Part shown: positions 26,293-35,063 of the stretch, in pieces
How positions within the stretch are numbered: position 1 is the stretch's first letter
Layout: each line of letters opens with the position of its first letter
Source of the DNA: an uncultured Collinsella sp.
GTDB taxonomy: Bacteria > Actinomycetota > Coriobacteriia > Coriobacteriales > Coriobacteriaceae
NCBI GenBank assembly: GCA_900545055.1
Contig: UQXP01000001.1
Span: 1-64,000 of the forward strand
Length of the DNA: 64,000 bases
Direction: 5' to 3'
Position numbers and translations under genes: made by a program
The notes under the pieces: generated by a model
Seen by the model: the letters and a program-made list of their open reading frames with translations, nothing else
Told to the model about the DNA's origin: nothing
The model's database searches: none

Positions 26293-26326
26293 ACCGTCCG
26301 AACCTCGCATGGTCCGGGCGGTTTTT
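26293..26326 (+). terminator. Intrinsic terminator of tRNA-Arg(CCG)
   Basis: ACCGTCCGAACC (26293-26304) pairs with GGTCCGGGCGGT (26311-26322) with two non-Watson-Crick positions, followed by TTTTT. Confidence 0.8.
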
Positions 26327-26357
26327 CTTATACCGACGCGACGTGATGGGACGTGGT

Positions 26358-29081
26358 ATGGCAGCAACGGATATCGAGCGCGGACTCTCGACCGCCGAGG
26401 TCGAGGAGCGCATCGCCGCCGGTAAGATCAACCGCAACATGGAGCTCAAGACCAAGTCGGTCAAAGAGCTCATCATCGAGAACCTCTGCACGTTGTTCAA
26501 TTTGATCAACGTGATCTTGGCGTTCCTGGTCATTTTGACCGGTTCGTTTAAGAATCTGACGTTCCTGTTCGTGGTGTTCCTCAATACCGCTATTGGCGTC
26601 ATTCAATCCATGCGTTCCAAGAAGATGGTCGATAAGCTCACGCTGCTGACCTCCAAGAAGGCCATCGCGGTGCGCGACGGCGCTGAGGTGGAGCTCGACT
26701 TGGACCAGATCGTGCTCGACGACATCATCCGCCTGGGGCGCGGCGACCAGATTCCCGCCGACGCCGTGGTGGTTTCGGGCGAGGCGCTCGTGAATGAGAG
26801 CCTGCTGACGGGCGAGAGCGACCTTATTAAGAAACAGCCCGGTTCCGAGCTCATGAGCGGCAGCTTTATCGACTCGGGCTTGCTGCGCGCCCGCGTGATT
26901 CATGTCGGCGCCGACAACTACGTGGCCAAAATTAATAACGAGGCCAAGTACGTCAAAAAGGTCAATTCCGAGATCATGAACGCGCTTAACGCCATCGTGC
27001 GCTTTGCGAGCATCATCATGATCCCGCTCGGTTTGGCGTTGTTTGCCTCGAGTGTGAGCGAGCTGTGGGATGCCGCGGGAACCCCGGGCGATAGCGCGCT
27101 TTCGTGGTGCTTCTCCGAGCTGCTGGCTGGTCATGTGCCTTCGTCGGCGCTGCTGTCCACGGTGGGCGCCCTGCTGGGCATGATCCCGCAAGGCCTGGTG
27201 CTGCTGACCTCGTCGGTGCTCGCCATCGCCACGGTGCGCCTGGCCCGCCGCAAGGTGCTGGCGCAGCAGCTCTACTGCATCGAGACTCTCGCTCGCGTCG
27301 ATGTACTGTGCCTGGACAAGACGGGCACCATCACGTCGGGCCGCATGGAGGTCGAGGGCACGTATCCGCTGCCGGTTGAGGGCGTGAGCCTAGGCGCCGG
27401 CTCGGACGAGGCGGCTGTTCCAGTCGATTCCACGGTGCTCGATTTTGCGCTGGCTAACGTGGCACGTGCGACTTCGGCCGATGCCAACGAGACCTGTCAG
27501 GCGCTGCTCAACTATTACGCCGATCGGCCGGTCGAGGTGTCTGAGCCGCTGTCGGTCATTCCATTCTCATCGTCTAAAAAATGGAGTGGTGCTTCGTTTG
27601 CGCAGGGCTCTTATGTGATGGGCGCCGCGCAGTTTGTGCTTTCTAATCGTGCGTTTGCTCAGGTCGAGAACCGTGTCGCCGAGCTTGCCGATACCTGCCG
27701 CGTGCTCGTGGTGGCGCGCGTTGACGGCTTTACGCCCGATGGCGATATGGTGGGCGAGGCCGAGCCCGTGGGCTTTGTGACCATCCGCGACGAGATTCGT
27801 ACCTCGGCGGCCGAGACCATCGGCTACTTTAACGAGCAGGGCGTGACCCTCAACGTGATCAGTGGCGACGACCCGCGTACGGTGTCGTCGATCGCGCGCG
27901 TGGTGGGCGTGCCGGGGGCGGACGCTTATGTGGACGCCACGACGCTCGATACGCCGGCCAAGCTCGATGCCGCAGTGGACCGCTACCATGTCTTTGGTCG
28001 TGTGACCCCGCAGCAGAAGCGCGAGCTCGTGCAGGCGCTCAAGCGCCGCGAGCACACCGTGGCCATGACGGGCGACGGCGTCAACGACGTGCTGGCTCTC
28101 AAGGAGGCCGACTGCTCCGTTGCCATGGCGGCCGGCTCCGATGCCGCGCGCAACGTGGCCGAGATCGTACTCGTTGACAACGACTTTGCCTCGATGCCCG
28201 CCGTGGTGGCCGAGGGCCGTCGCTCCATCAACAACCTGCAGCGTTCGGCCTCGCTGTTCCTGACCAAGACGCTGTTCTCGATGGGCCTGGCGGCGCTGTG
28301 CATTGCGCTGCCGCCGTATCCCTTCGAGCCCATCCAGATGACGCTCATCAACTTCTTCTGCATCGGCGCGCCGGGCTTTGTGTTGGGCCTGGAGCCCAAC
28401 AATGCTCGCGTGAAGGGGTCGTTCCTGACAAACGTGCTCAAGCGGGCACTGCCGGCGTCGATTGCGGTCATTTTGGCCGCGGCACTCGATATCTTTGTGG
28501 CGCGCGTGTTTGGCTTTAGCCAGCTCACGCTGTCCACGATGTGCCTGCTTACGTCGTGCGCGGCGAGCGTCAGCCTGATTTGGCGCATCTCGCAGCCGCT
28601 CACGCCCTTACGTGTGGTGCTCTTTGTGTTTGTAGTCGCCGGCATCCTGGTGGGCGTTATCGGATTCCCAGAGCTGCTGTCTATTGCCAACCTGTCGATG
28701 GGCCAGATGGTTATCTTGGCTGTCATCGTGGTCTTTACCTGCTCGGTGTTCTTTAAGCTCGCCACGATGATGGATTCGCTCAAGCCGCGTCGTCGTCATG
28801 CTGCAACTGGTTTTGGCCGCGGTGTGCGCGTCCACCTGGGTCGCGGCGGCGGCAAGGTGAGCTCGACGGGTTCGACGGCCGAGCGTTTTGCCAAGCGCTT
28901 CGCCGCCGACATGGCGCAGCGCCGTGAAGATCGCACCGCTCGCGAGGCCGAGGCCCGCGCACTCGAGGGCGTGGCCCAGGCCCAGCCCAAGAAAAAGAAG
29001 AGTACCGGAGCCAAGCGCTCTCGCGTGACCAAGTCCGCCCAAGGCATCAAAGTCTCGATGCCAAGCAAAAAGAAGAAGTAA
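26358..29081 (+). CDS. P-type (E1-E2) cation-transporting ATPase, CtpE-like
   Basis: 907 residues from ATG26358 (GGGA upstream). Actuator TGES near residue 155, phosphorylation motif DKTGT near 323-327, GDGVND in the hinge, and about ten membrane helices. The helix-4 ion-site motif reads GMIPQGLVLL, with Gln where many P2 ATPases have Glu. The overall style resembles mycobacterial CtpE and streptococcal CaxP, linked to Ca2+; substrate is inferred. After the last helix (~820) an ~85-residue tail is rich in Arg/Lys and ends in repeated Lys runs, which could bind the membrane surface or nucleic acid. Follows the tRNA terminator and stands alone. Confidence 0.88.
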   Translation: MAATDIERGLSTAEVEERIAAGKINRNMELKTKSVKELIIENLCTLFNLINVILAFLVILTGSFKNLTFLFVVFLNTAIGVIQSMRSKKMVDKLTLLTSKKAIAVRDGAEVELDLDQIVLDDIIRLGRGDQIPADAVVVSGEALVNESLLTGESDLIKKQPGSELMSGSFIDSGLLRARVIHVGADNYVAKINNEAKYVKKVNSEIMNALNAIVRFASIIMIPLGLALFASSVSELWDAAGTPGDSALSWCFSELLAGHVPSSALLSTVGALLGMIPQGLVLLTSSVLAIATVRLARRKVLAQQLYCIETLARVDVLCLDKTGTITSGRMEVEGTYPLPVEGVSLGAGSDEAAVPVDSTVLDFALANVARATSADANETCQALLNYYADRPVEVSEPLSVIPFSSSKKWSGASFAQGSYVMGAAQFVLSNRAFAQVENRVAELADTCRVLVVARVDGFTPDGDMVGEAEPVGFVTIRDEIRTSAAETIGYFNEQGVTLNVISGDDPRTVSSIARVVGVPGADAYVDATTLDTPAKLDAAVDRYHVFGRVTPQQKRELVQALKRREHTVAMTGDGVNDVLALKEADCSVAMAAGSDAARNVAEIVLVDNDFASMPAVVAEGRRSINNLQRSASLFLTKTLFSMGLAALCIALPPYPFEPIQMTLINFFCIGAPGFVLGLEPNNARVKGSFLTNVLKRALPASIAVILAAALDIFVARVFGFSQLTLSTMCLLTSCAASVSLIWRISQPLTPLRVVLFVFVVAGILVGVIGFPELLSIANLSMGQMVILAVIVVFTCSVFFKLATMMDSLKPRRRHAATGFGRGVRVHLGRGGGKVSSTGSTAERFAKRFAADMAQRREDRTAREAEARALEGVAQAQPKKKKSTGAKRSRVTKSAQGIKVSMPSKKKK

Positions 29082-29184
29082 CTACGTGCCCTGGCGATGT
29101 TGAATTGGTGCCTTGCTCCTGTGGGGCCGTGGCGATGTTATGCTCTAACCTCGATTGTTTGAATTGCTTCGAAAAGAGGATGCC

Positions 29185-30327
29185 GTGATCTGCCCGCATT
29201 GCCTTAAGACTATCGAGGACGGCGCCTCGTTCTGCCCCTACTGCAACGCCTATGTGGGTCCGGGCGATGGTCCGGAGCACACCGAGTTCGTGTTCTGTGA
29301 GGGCTGCGGTGCCCGTCTTTCTCCGCATGATCGCACGTGCCCCAAATGCGGACGCCCCGCTCCGGGTATCCTCTCCGAGGACGCGGCCGCATCCGACCTG
29401 GCAGCGGGCCGCACGGCGGGCTTTCCGCGCCTAACGCAAGAGCAGATCGATACCGAGGTGCCGCATGCGCCGGCCTCTGCCGCTGCGGTGCTTTCGGACG
29501 CCGCCGACCCCAATGAGACCTGCGTGCTGCCAGCTTTCGATAAGGATTTCGGTATCCCCAAGGTCGATATTCCCACGCCCGTTTCCCTGCATGACGATGC
29601 TCAAAAACCCAAGCGCAAGGTGCATCCCGACGAGGACGCCTATCACAAGCACAAGCGTCATATCCCCAAGCCGCTCATTATCATCGCGGTCCTTGCCGTC
29701 GTTTGCGGCGGTGCCTATTGGTTCGTGACGGCCGATCCTATGGGTGTCATGCCTGGCTTCTACGACCAGTTTGGCCAGGCCGCGCAGACGACCTTCCCCA
29801 CGCGTCAAAAGGGCGAGGCCACTGAGGACGATACCAAGCAGGACGATTCTGCCGAGGTGGTCCAGGAAGAAACCGTGCTCACCGATGATCAGCTCTATAC
29901 CAGGCTCGACGGTCTGTATCAGACCATCGTGTCCTATGCTGACGAGGATCAGATCGGCGAGGTCATCGATTCCTTTAACAACGGCTATCTCCGAACGCCG
30001 CTGTCCACCCGTCAGGAGCTGTCGCAGAGTGCCTACGCCCTGCGTGACCAGATAAAAAAGACGCAAGATGAGCTTAACAACCTGAAAGTACAGGACGATA
30101 CGGTCTATGCGGATGACATCGCCCACTTAAAGCAGCTTGCCGAGTGGATGTATGAGCGCGTCGACGTGATCTGCCAGAGCTGGGATATCTCGCTGGCCAT
30201 TCCCGATGGCGAGTCGATGAGTTCCCACCAAAGCGAGATCCTGGCGCCCATCGCGCAGGGCGGCAACAGCGCGCTGAACCAGTACGACGCCAATGTGGGT
30301 TCCTGGAAGCCGCAGCAGCGTTCCTAA
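29185..30327 (+). CDS. Zinc-ribbon, single-pass membrane protein of unknown function
   Basis: 380 residues from GTG29185 (AAGAGGA upstream; the protein then begins with the zinc ribbon). Two zinc ribbons: CPHC...CPYC (~3-22) and CEGC...CPKC (~39-57). A low-complexity acidic linker is followed by a basic stretch (KHKRHIPK) and one membrane helix (~163-183). The extracytoplasmic part (~190-380) is helical and acidic, with no family I recognise. Topology suggests the ribbons stay inside and the C-terminus outside. Zinc-ribbon membrane proteins of this kind are often annotated only by the ribbon. Function unknown. Confidence 0.75.
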   Translation: MICPHCLKTIEDGASFCPYCNAYVGPGDGPEHTEFVFCEGCGARLSPHDRTCPKCGRPAPGILSEDAAASDLAAGRTAGFPRLTQEQIDTEVPHAPASAAAVLSDAADPNETCVLPAFDKDFGIPKVDIPTPVSLHDDAQKPKRKVHPDEDAYHKHKRHIPKPLIIIAVLAVVCGGAYWFVTADPMGVMPGFYDQFGQAAQTTFPTRQKGEATEDDTKQDDSAEVVQEETVLTDDQLYTRLDGLYQTIVSYADEDQIGEVIDSFNNGYLRTPLSTRQELSQSAYALRDQIKKTQDELNNLKVQDDTVYADDIAHLKQLAEWMYERVDVICQSWDISLAIPDGESMSSHQSEILAPIAQGGNSALNQYDANVGSWKPQQRS

Positions 30328-30365
30328 AATTAGTTCGCCATAGTCGGCATAACCTACGTGCGCAA

Positions 30366-30395
30366 TTGATGTAAGCCCGTGCTTATTGCTACAAT
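30366..30395 (+). promoter_or_regulatory. Promoter of the cyclophilin-TPR gene pair
   Basis: TTGATG (30366-30371), 18-bp spacer, TACAAT (30390-30395), about 40 bp before the ATG at 30435, with GAGGAAGGA as ribosome site. Confidence 0.65.
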
Positions 30396-30434
30396 TCGTA
30401 CAAATATGCTTTAAACGCACGAGGAAGGAACCAC

Positions 30435-30977
30435 ATGTTTGGTTTTAAGAAAGAGCTCTACACGCCCGAGTATCAGCTTGTCGGCGACGAGTGCGCCGTA
30501 ATCGAGACGTCGAAGGGTACCATCAAGGTCAAGTTTGACGGCGAGGGCGCTCCCATTCATGTCGCGAACTTCTGCGAGCTTTCCACGATGGGTTTCTATG
30601 ATGGCCTTAAGTTCCATCGCTATGTGCCCGGTTTTGTTATCCAAGGTGGCGACCCCAATACCCGCGACATGTCCGGCGCCGACGTCGCCGCCGGTCTTGA
30701 GGGCCCCGACGGCATGCCCGGTACCGGTGGCCCCGGCTACTGCATCAAGGGCGAGTTTGCCACCAATCCGCGCAACAGCCATGTCGATGGCGCCCTTGCC
30801 ATGGCACGCTCCATGGACCCCGATTCCGCGGGTTCGCAGTTCTACTTCTGCCTGGGTGCCCAGCATAACCTCGATTCCGGTTACACCGTCTTTGGTACCA
30901 CGGTCGAGGGTCTCGATGTGATTTCGCAGCTGCGTGCCGGCGACGAGATCGTCCATGTCGAGATCGTTCACGAGTAA
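30435..30977 (+). CDS. Cyclophilin-type peptidyl-prolyl cis-trans isomerase
   Basis: 180 residues, no signal peptide, so cytoplasmic. Active-site blocks: FHRYVPGFVIQGGDPNTRD (catalytic Arg in FHR, Gln in QGGD), FATNPRNSHVDGALAMAR and GSQFYFCLGA, ending in VFGTTVEGLDVISQLRAGD. Catalyses prolyl isomerisation in protein folding. The TPR gene follows after 11 bp and shares its promoter. Confidence 0.93.
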   Translation: MFGFKKELYTPEYQLVGDECAVIETSKGTIKVKFDGEGAPIHVANFCELSTMGFYDGLKFHRYVPGFVIQGGDPNTRDMSGADVAAGLEGPDGMPGTGGPGYCIKGEFATNPRNSHVDGALAMARSMDPDSAGSQFYFCLGAQHNLDSGYTVFGTTVEGLDVISQLRAGDEIVHVEIVHE

Positions 30978-30988
30978 AGGGGGCTTCC

Positions 30989-32293
30989 TTGAATAGCCAG
31001 CTGATCCAACAGGGCCGCGCCGCTTACCGCGCGGGTGATTTTTCCGCTGCAGCCCAGATGCTTGGGGCGGCAAAGACTCCCGATGAGATTATGGGCGAGG
31101 CCGATCACCTTCGTGGCAACGCCTTGATGCACCTGGGCATGTATGCCGAGGCCGCCGAGGCCTATGCCGCCGCCCTCAACGACGGCACCTACGGCAAGCG
31201 CGGCGCGCTGCTCACCAACCGCGGCAAGGCGCTTGCCGCCGTGGGCGACTACACGACGGCCGCTCAGGCGTTCTCTGCTGCTACGCAGGATGCTTCCTAT
31301 GCCACGCCGTTCAAGGCCTATCTGGGCCTGGGCAATGCGCTGTTCCAGTCGGGCGACTATGCCAACGCGGGAACCGCCTTCCGTCAGGCTGCCATCGACG
31401 GCGCCAATCCGGCTCCTGCCGCCGCACTCGGCGAGCTCGGTCGTTGCTTCATTAAGCTCGGCCGTCCGGCGGATGCCGTGGAGACCTACCGCACGGCTAT
31501 CGACTTTGCCGGCCCCCGCGACGACACGCGTGCGCTCAACGCCGGCATGGGTCAGGCGCTTTCTGCCGCCGGCCGTCCCTCCGACGCACTCGACGCCTTT
31601 AACGCCGCTACTGCCGATGGCATCTACCAGCTCACCTCCGAGCAGGCCGACGAGCTTGCCCGCGTGCACGATTCGCTTGCCGCGCTGTCTGCCCAGACGG
31701 CCATGGCCACGGCTCCGGCGCCCGCGATGGACGCTCCTGCCGTCGATCCTCTCGATCCTACCGGCGCGACCGGTCAGTTTATGCCCGATCCCTCGGACAC
31801 CGGCTTCTTTACGCTGTCCGAGTCCGAGATGGTTCAGCAGGACCGTCAGGATCGTAAGCAGGCCAAGGTCCGTCGTCGCCATCGCCACACGGGTCTCAAA
31901 GTCTTCCTCGTGCTGCTTCTGCTCATTTTGATCGCCGCGGGCGGTCTGGGCTTTGCCTACACGCGCGGCTTTGGCTTCCCGTCTCAGGAGTCTGTCGTTA
32001 CCGATCTGTTCCAGGCTGCCGGCGACGGTGACGCCGCAAAGGCCGAGTCTTGCCTGGCCTCGAACCTGTCCGAGGACGCTAAGTCGATGATCATCTCCTC
32101 GATTCCGCAGGGTGCCACCGTGTCCGTCGAGGGCATGGATCAGTCCATGACCGAGACGACCGCTAAGGTGAAGGCATCGCTGTCCAAGGGCGGCGAGCAG
32201 GAGTACACCGTCAAATTCGTGCGCTCCGACAACCATATCGGCTGGGCCGTTTCTTCGCTCGATATGGATTTCTCGGCTGCTGACAACCAGTAG
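30989..32293 (+). CDS. TPR-repeat membrane protein of unknown function
   Basis: 434 residues from TTG30989, the only start with a fitting ribosome site (AAAGGGGG). Residues ~1-225 form about six TPR-like helix pairs (AAEAYAAALNDG, AAQAFSAATQ, YANAGTAFRQAA, AVETYRTAIDFA, ALDAFNAATADG). A linker, a basic HRHTGLK stretch and one membrane helix (~307-329) follow. The last ~100 residues, outside the cell, resemble small alpha/beta domains such as DUF4878, but weakly. Likely a protein-protein scaffold at the membrane. The pairing with a cytoplasmic cyclophilin is unexplained. Confidence 0.8.
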   Translation: MNSQLIQQGRAAYRAGDFSAAAQMLGAAKTPDEIMGEADHLRGNALMHLGMYAEAAEAYAAALNDGTYGKRGALLTNRGKALAAVGDYTTAAQAFSAATQDASYATPFKAYLGLGNALFQSGDYANAGTAFRQAAIDGANPAPAAALGELGRCFIKLGRPADAVETYRTAIDFAGPRDDTRALNAGMGQALSAAGRPSDALDAFNAATADGIYQLTSEQADELARVHDSLAALSAQTAMATAPAPAMDAPAVDPLDPTGATGQFMPDPSDTGFFTLSESEMVQQDRQDRKQAKVRRRHRHTGLKVFLVLLLLILIAAGGLGFAYTRGFGFPSQESVVTDLFQAAGDGDAAKAESCLASNLSEDAKSMIISSIPQGATVSVEGMDQSMTETTAKVKASLSKGGEQEYTVKFVRSDNHIGWAVSSLDMDFSAADNQ

Positions 32294-32314
32294 TGACCTT
32301 ATGGGATTTAGCTT

Positions 32315-32348
32315 TGCCCGGCGCTTCACCGCAAGTGAGGTGCCGGGC
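32315..32348. terminator. Stem-loop upstream of mreB
   Basis: GCCCGGCGCTTCAC (32315-32328) pairs along its whole length with 32335-32348 (two G/U pairs). Only TT follows, so it is a weak terminator or an mRNA-stabilising structure after the TPR gene. Confidence 0.5.
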
Positions 32349-32408
32349 TTGCGCTAGTATGATGAGCTAGTAGTTTTCCAGCAATCATCCAACACATCAG
32401 GAGTTGCG

Positions 32409-33452
32409 TTGTTTTCTTTGATGGATATGTTCTTCGGTAGCTATGCGGGCGATCTTGCCATCGACCTCGGCACCGCAAATACGCTTGTCTCCGTGCGCGG
32501 CAAGGGCATCGTTATTCGCGAGCCCTCTGTTGTTGCCATCGACAAGAACGACGAGCGCATCCTGGCGGTCGGTATCGAGGCAAAGCGCATGCTCGGCCGT
32601 ACGCCCGGCAACATCGTGGCCGTTCGTCCCCTGAAGGACGGCGTCATCGCCGACTTCGATGTTACCGAGGCCATGCTTCGCTACTTTATCGACAAGGCGT
32701 CCGAGAAGCGCTATCCGTGGACTCCGCGTCCGCGTGTTGTCGTCTGCGTTCCCTCCGGTGTCACGTCGGTCGAGAAGCGCGCTGTCTTTGAGGCCACGAT
32801 CCAGGCCGGTGCCCGCCAGGCCTATCTGATCGAAGAGCCTATGGCAGCTGCTATCGGCGCCGACCTGCCCGTCGAGGAACCCACCGGCTCCATGGTCATC
32901 GACATCGGCGGCGGTACCACCGAGGTTGCCGTTATCGCTATGGGCGGCATCGTCGTCTCGCAGTCCATCCGTATTGCCGGCGACGAGTTCGATCAGGCCA
33001 TCCTCACGCACGTTCGCGATGCCTACAACCTGGCCATCGGCGAGCGTACGGCAGAGGACATCAAGATCAAGGTCGGCTCCGCCGTGCCGCTTAAGGACGA
33101 ACTCGACGTCGAGGTCAACGGCCGCGACGTGATCACCGGTCTGCCCAAGACCGTGCGCATCGAGAGCGAGGAGATTCGTCGCGCGCTCAACAAGCCGCTC
33201 GACGAGATGGCCAAGGCCGTCAAGGACGCACTCGACGCTACGCCTCCCGATCTTGCCTCGGACCTTATGTACTACGGCATTTTGCTGACCGGTGGCGGCG
33301 CGCTGCTGCGTGGTCTCGACGTGCGCCTGCGCGATGAGACCGGCGTTTCGGTCAACGTCAGCCCCACGGCGCTCGATAACGTCGTTAACGGCTGTGCCCG
33401 CGTGCTCGAGGCCAATGCGTTTGATGGCGGCTTCGTCCAGACCAATGCTTAA
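32409..33452 (+). CDS. mreB: Rod-shape actin homologue MreB
   Basis: 347 residues. Forms membrane-associated filaments that guide lateral wall synthesis. DLGTANTLV is the phosphate-1 motif, PSGVTSVEKRAV and IEEPMAAAIGADLPV follow, DIGGGTTEVAVI is phosphate-2, and TGGGALLRGLD closes the nucleotide pocket. TTG32409 is the start, since AGGAG lies 5 bp upstream while the nearest ATG (32421) would be 17 bp away. First gene of the elongasome operon. Confidence 0.96.
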   Translation: MFSLMDMFFGSYAGDLAIDLGTANTLVSVRGKGIVIREPSVVAIDKNDERILAVGIEAKRMLGRTPGNIVAVRPLKDGVIADFDVTEAMLRYFIDKASEKRYPWTPRPRVVVCVPSGVTSVEKRAVFEATIQAGARQAYLIEEPMAAAIGADLPVEEPTGSMVIDIGGGTTEVAVIAMGGIVVSQSIRIAGDEFDQAILTHVRDAYNLAIGERTAEDIKIKVGSAVPLKDELDVEVNGRDVITGLPKTVRIESEEIRRALNKPLDEMAKAVKDALDATPPDLASDLMYYGILLTGGGALLRGLDVRLRDETGVSVNVSPTALDNVVNGCARVLEANAFDGGFVQTNA

Positions 33453-33473
33453 TTTCCAAAAGGTGGATTCCAT

Positions 33474-34472
33474 TTGGCACGATCTTCGGGTTTCTCCACA
33501 AATCTGAATACCAAGCGACAATCAACGGGTATGCGCCCGTTGATTGTTTTCAGCCTGATTTCGGTGTTGCTGCTCACGTTTTATATTCGTGAGGGCGAGA
33601 CGGGGCCGATTCATGCCGTGCGTTCGGGTGTGACGACGATTACCTCGCCGGTGCGCTTTGTGGGTTCGGCTGTGGCGGCTCCCTTCAATGCGATCGGCAA
33701 CGTGTTCTCTAACCTTACGGCGTCGCAGGACACGCTTGACGAGCTTAAGAAGCAAAACGAGGAACTGACCTCTAAGGTCGCCGAGCTCTCCGAGGCTCAA
33801 AAGACCGCCGAGCGACTGGAGGGTCTGGTCGGCCTGCAGTCGACCTACAACCTCAAATCGACTGCAGCTCGTATCGTCGGCGCTTCGGGCGATGCCTGGA
33901 CCTCGACCGTCACCATCGATAAGGGTTCTGCCGACGGTCTTACCATCAACATGCCTGTGACGAGTTCTGCCGGTGTCATAGGCCAGATTATTGAGGTCTC
34001 GGCCAAGACGTCCACCGTGCGCCTGATTGGCGACGAGAACTCGGGCGTGTCCGCTATGGTGCAGGACACGCGCGCCCAGGGCATGCTGCAGGGTCAGGCT
34101 GACGGTACGCTGCGTCTTGAGTACGTGAGCGTCGACTCCGACGTTAAGGTTGGCGACATCATCGTGACCTCGGGCATTGGCGGTGTGTTCCCCAAGGGTC
34201 TACCGCTCGGCACCGTCTCGTCGGTTGAGAAATCGGCAAACGACGTGTACTACACCATTGTGGTGCGCGCCCAGACGACGGCCGAGAACAACGAGGAAGT
34301 GCTGGTCATTACCTCGCTGACCGACGAACAGTCGGCCTCGGATGAGGACGTGAACACGGCCAACAGCACGCCGCAGGGAACGTCGCGCGATGCTGCGACC
34401 AAGACGAAGGACGAGAGCCTGGATGACAGTTCCGACACGTCCGAGACGACCGATTCCGGCTCGAGCGAATAG
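33474..34472 (+). CDS. mreC: Rod-shape protein MreC
   Basis: 332 residues from TTG33474 (AAAGGTGG upstream). One N-terminal membrane helix (RPLIVFSLISVLLLTFYI, ~18-35), a coiled coil (~75-115) and the double beta-barrel domain (RIVGASGDAWTSTVTIDKGS to IVTSGIGGVFPKGLPLGTV). The C-terminal ~60 residues are a Ser/Thr/Asp-rich tail that is probably disordered. Bridges cytoplasmic MreB to the periplasmic PBP2 machinery. Confidence 0.93.
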   Translation: MARSSGFSTNLNTKRQSTGMRPLIVFSLISVLLLTFYIREGETGPIHAVRSGVTTITSPVRFVGSAVAAPFNAIGNVFSNLTASQDTLDELKKQNEELTSKVAELSEAQKTAERLEGLVGLQSTYNLKSTAARIVGASGDAWTSTVTIDKGSADGLTINMPVTSSAGVIGQIIEVSAKTSTVRLIGDENSGVSAMVQDTRAQGMLQGQADGTLRLEYVSVDSDVKVGDIIVTSGIGGVFPKGLPLGTVSSVEKSANDVYYTIVVRAQTTAENNEEVLVITSLTDEQSASDEDVNTANSTPQGTSRDAATKTKDESLDDSSDTSETTDSGSSE

Positions 34473-34477
34473 GGGGC

Positions 34478-35050
34478 ATGTCCATGGATCTACACGAGCA
34501 GGGGATGAGCTCCCGCACGTTTGTTATCGCCGCCATCGTGTGCGTGCTGCTGCAGGCAGGCCTGACACCGCAGATCTCCATTGCGGGCGGTCGCGTCAAC
34601 TTCATGATTATCCTGGTGTGCCTAAGCGTGTTCTCGGGCGACCCGACCCGTGCCGTCGTGTGCGGTTTTTGCAGCGGCTTGTTCTATGACCTTTCCGCCG
34701 CCGTGCCGGTGGGCGTTATGTCGCTCCTGCTGACCGTGGGTTCTTTTGCCCTGGTGCATAGCGCCGCCGGTCAGACGGGCGGTACCCCGAGTGCGCGCGG
34801 CATCACTGTGGGCGCCTTCGCGCTCGTCATAAATGTGATCTACAGCATCATTTTGCTGTTTATGGGTTTGGAGACGAGCTTTGTCGTGGCGATCTTCGGC
34901 CATGCGCTGCCGTCTTCGATCCTGACGGGTCTGGTTGCCATTCCGTTTTTGATGTCCGGCGTCGTGCCGCAGTCCGGTTATGGATTCTCCGCACGTGGCG
35001 GACGCCAGACGGGCATGCGCTTTAAGCCCAAGACCCGTAAGCTCAAATAG
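34478..35050 (+). CDS. mreD: Rod-shape protein MreD
   Basis: 190 residues, five or six membrane helices, starting at ATG34478 5 bp after mreC. Position between mreC and the PBP2 gene, length and hydrophobic profile identify it; MreD sequences vary widely and have no strong motif. A basic C-terminus (KPKTRKLK) faces the cytoplasm. Confidence 0.88.
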   Translation: MSMDLHEQGMSSRTFVIAAIVCVLLQAGLTPQISIAGGRVNFMIILVCLSVFSGDPTRAVVCGFCSGLFYDLSAAVPVGVMSLLLTVGSFALVHSAAGQTGGTPSARGITVGAFALVINVIYSIILLFMGLETSFVVAIFGHALPSSILTGLVAIPFLMSGVVPQSGYGFSARGGRQTGMRFKPKTRKLK

Positions 35051-35063
35051 GGGAGGCCTGTAG

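Noticed and set aside
29113..29144. TTGCTC ... TATGCT as promoter of the zinc-ribbon gene
   Set aside because: The spacer is 20 bp, outside the normal 16-18 bp range, and both hexamers are imperfect.
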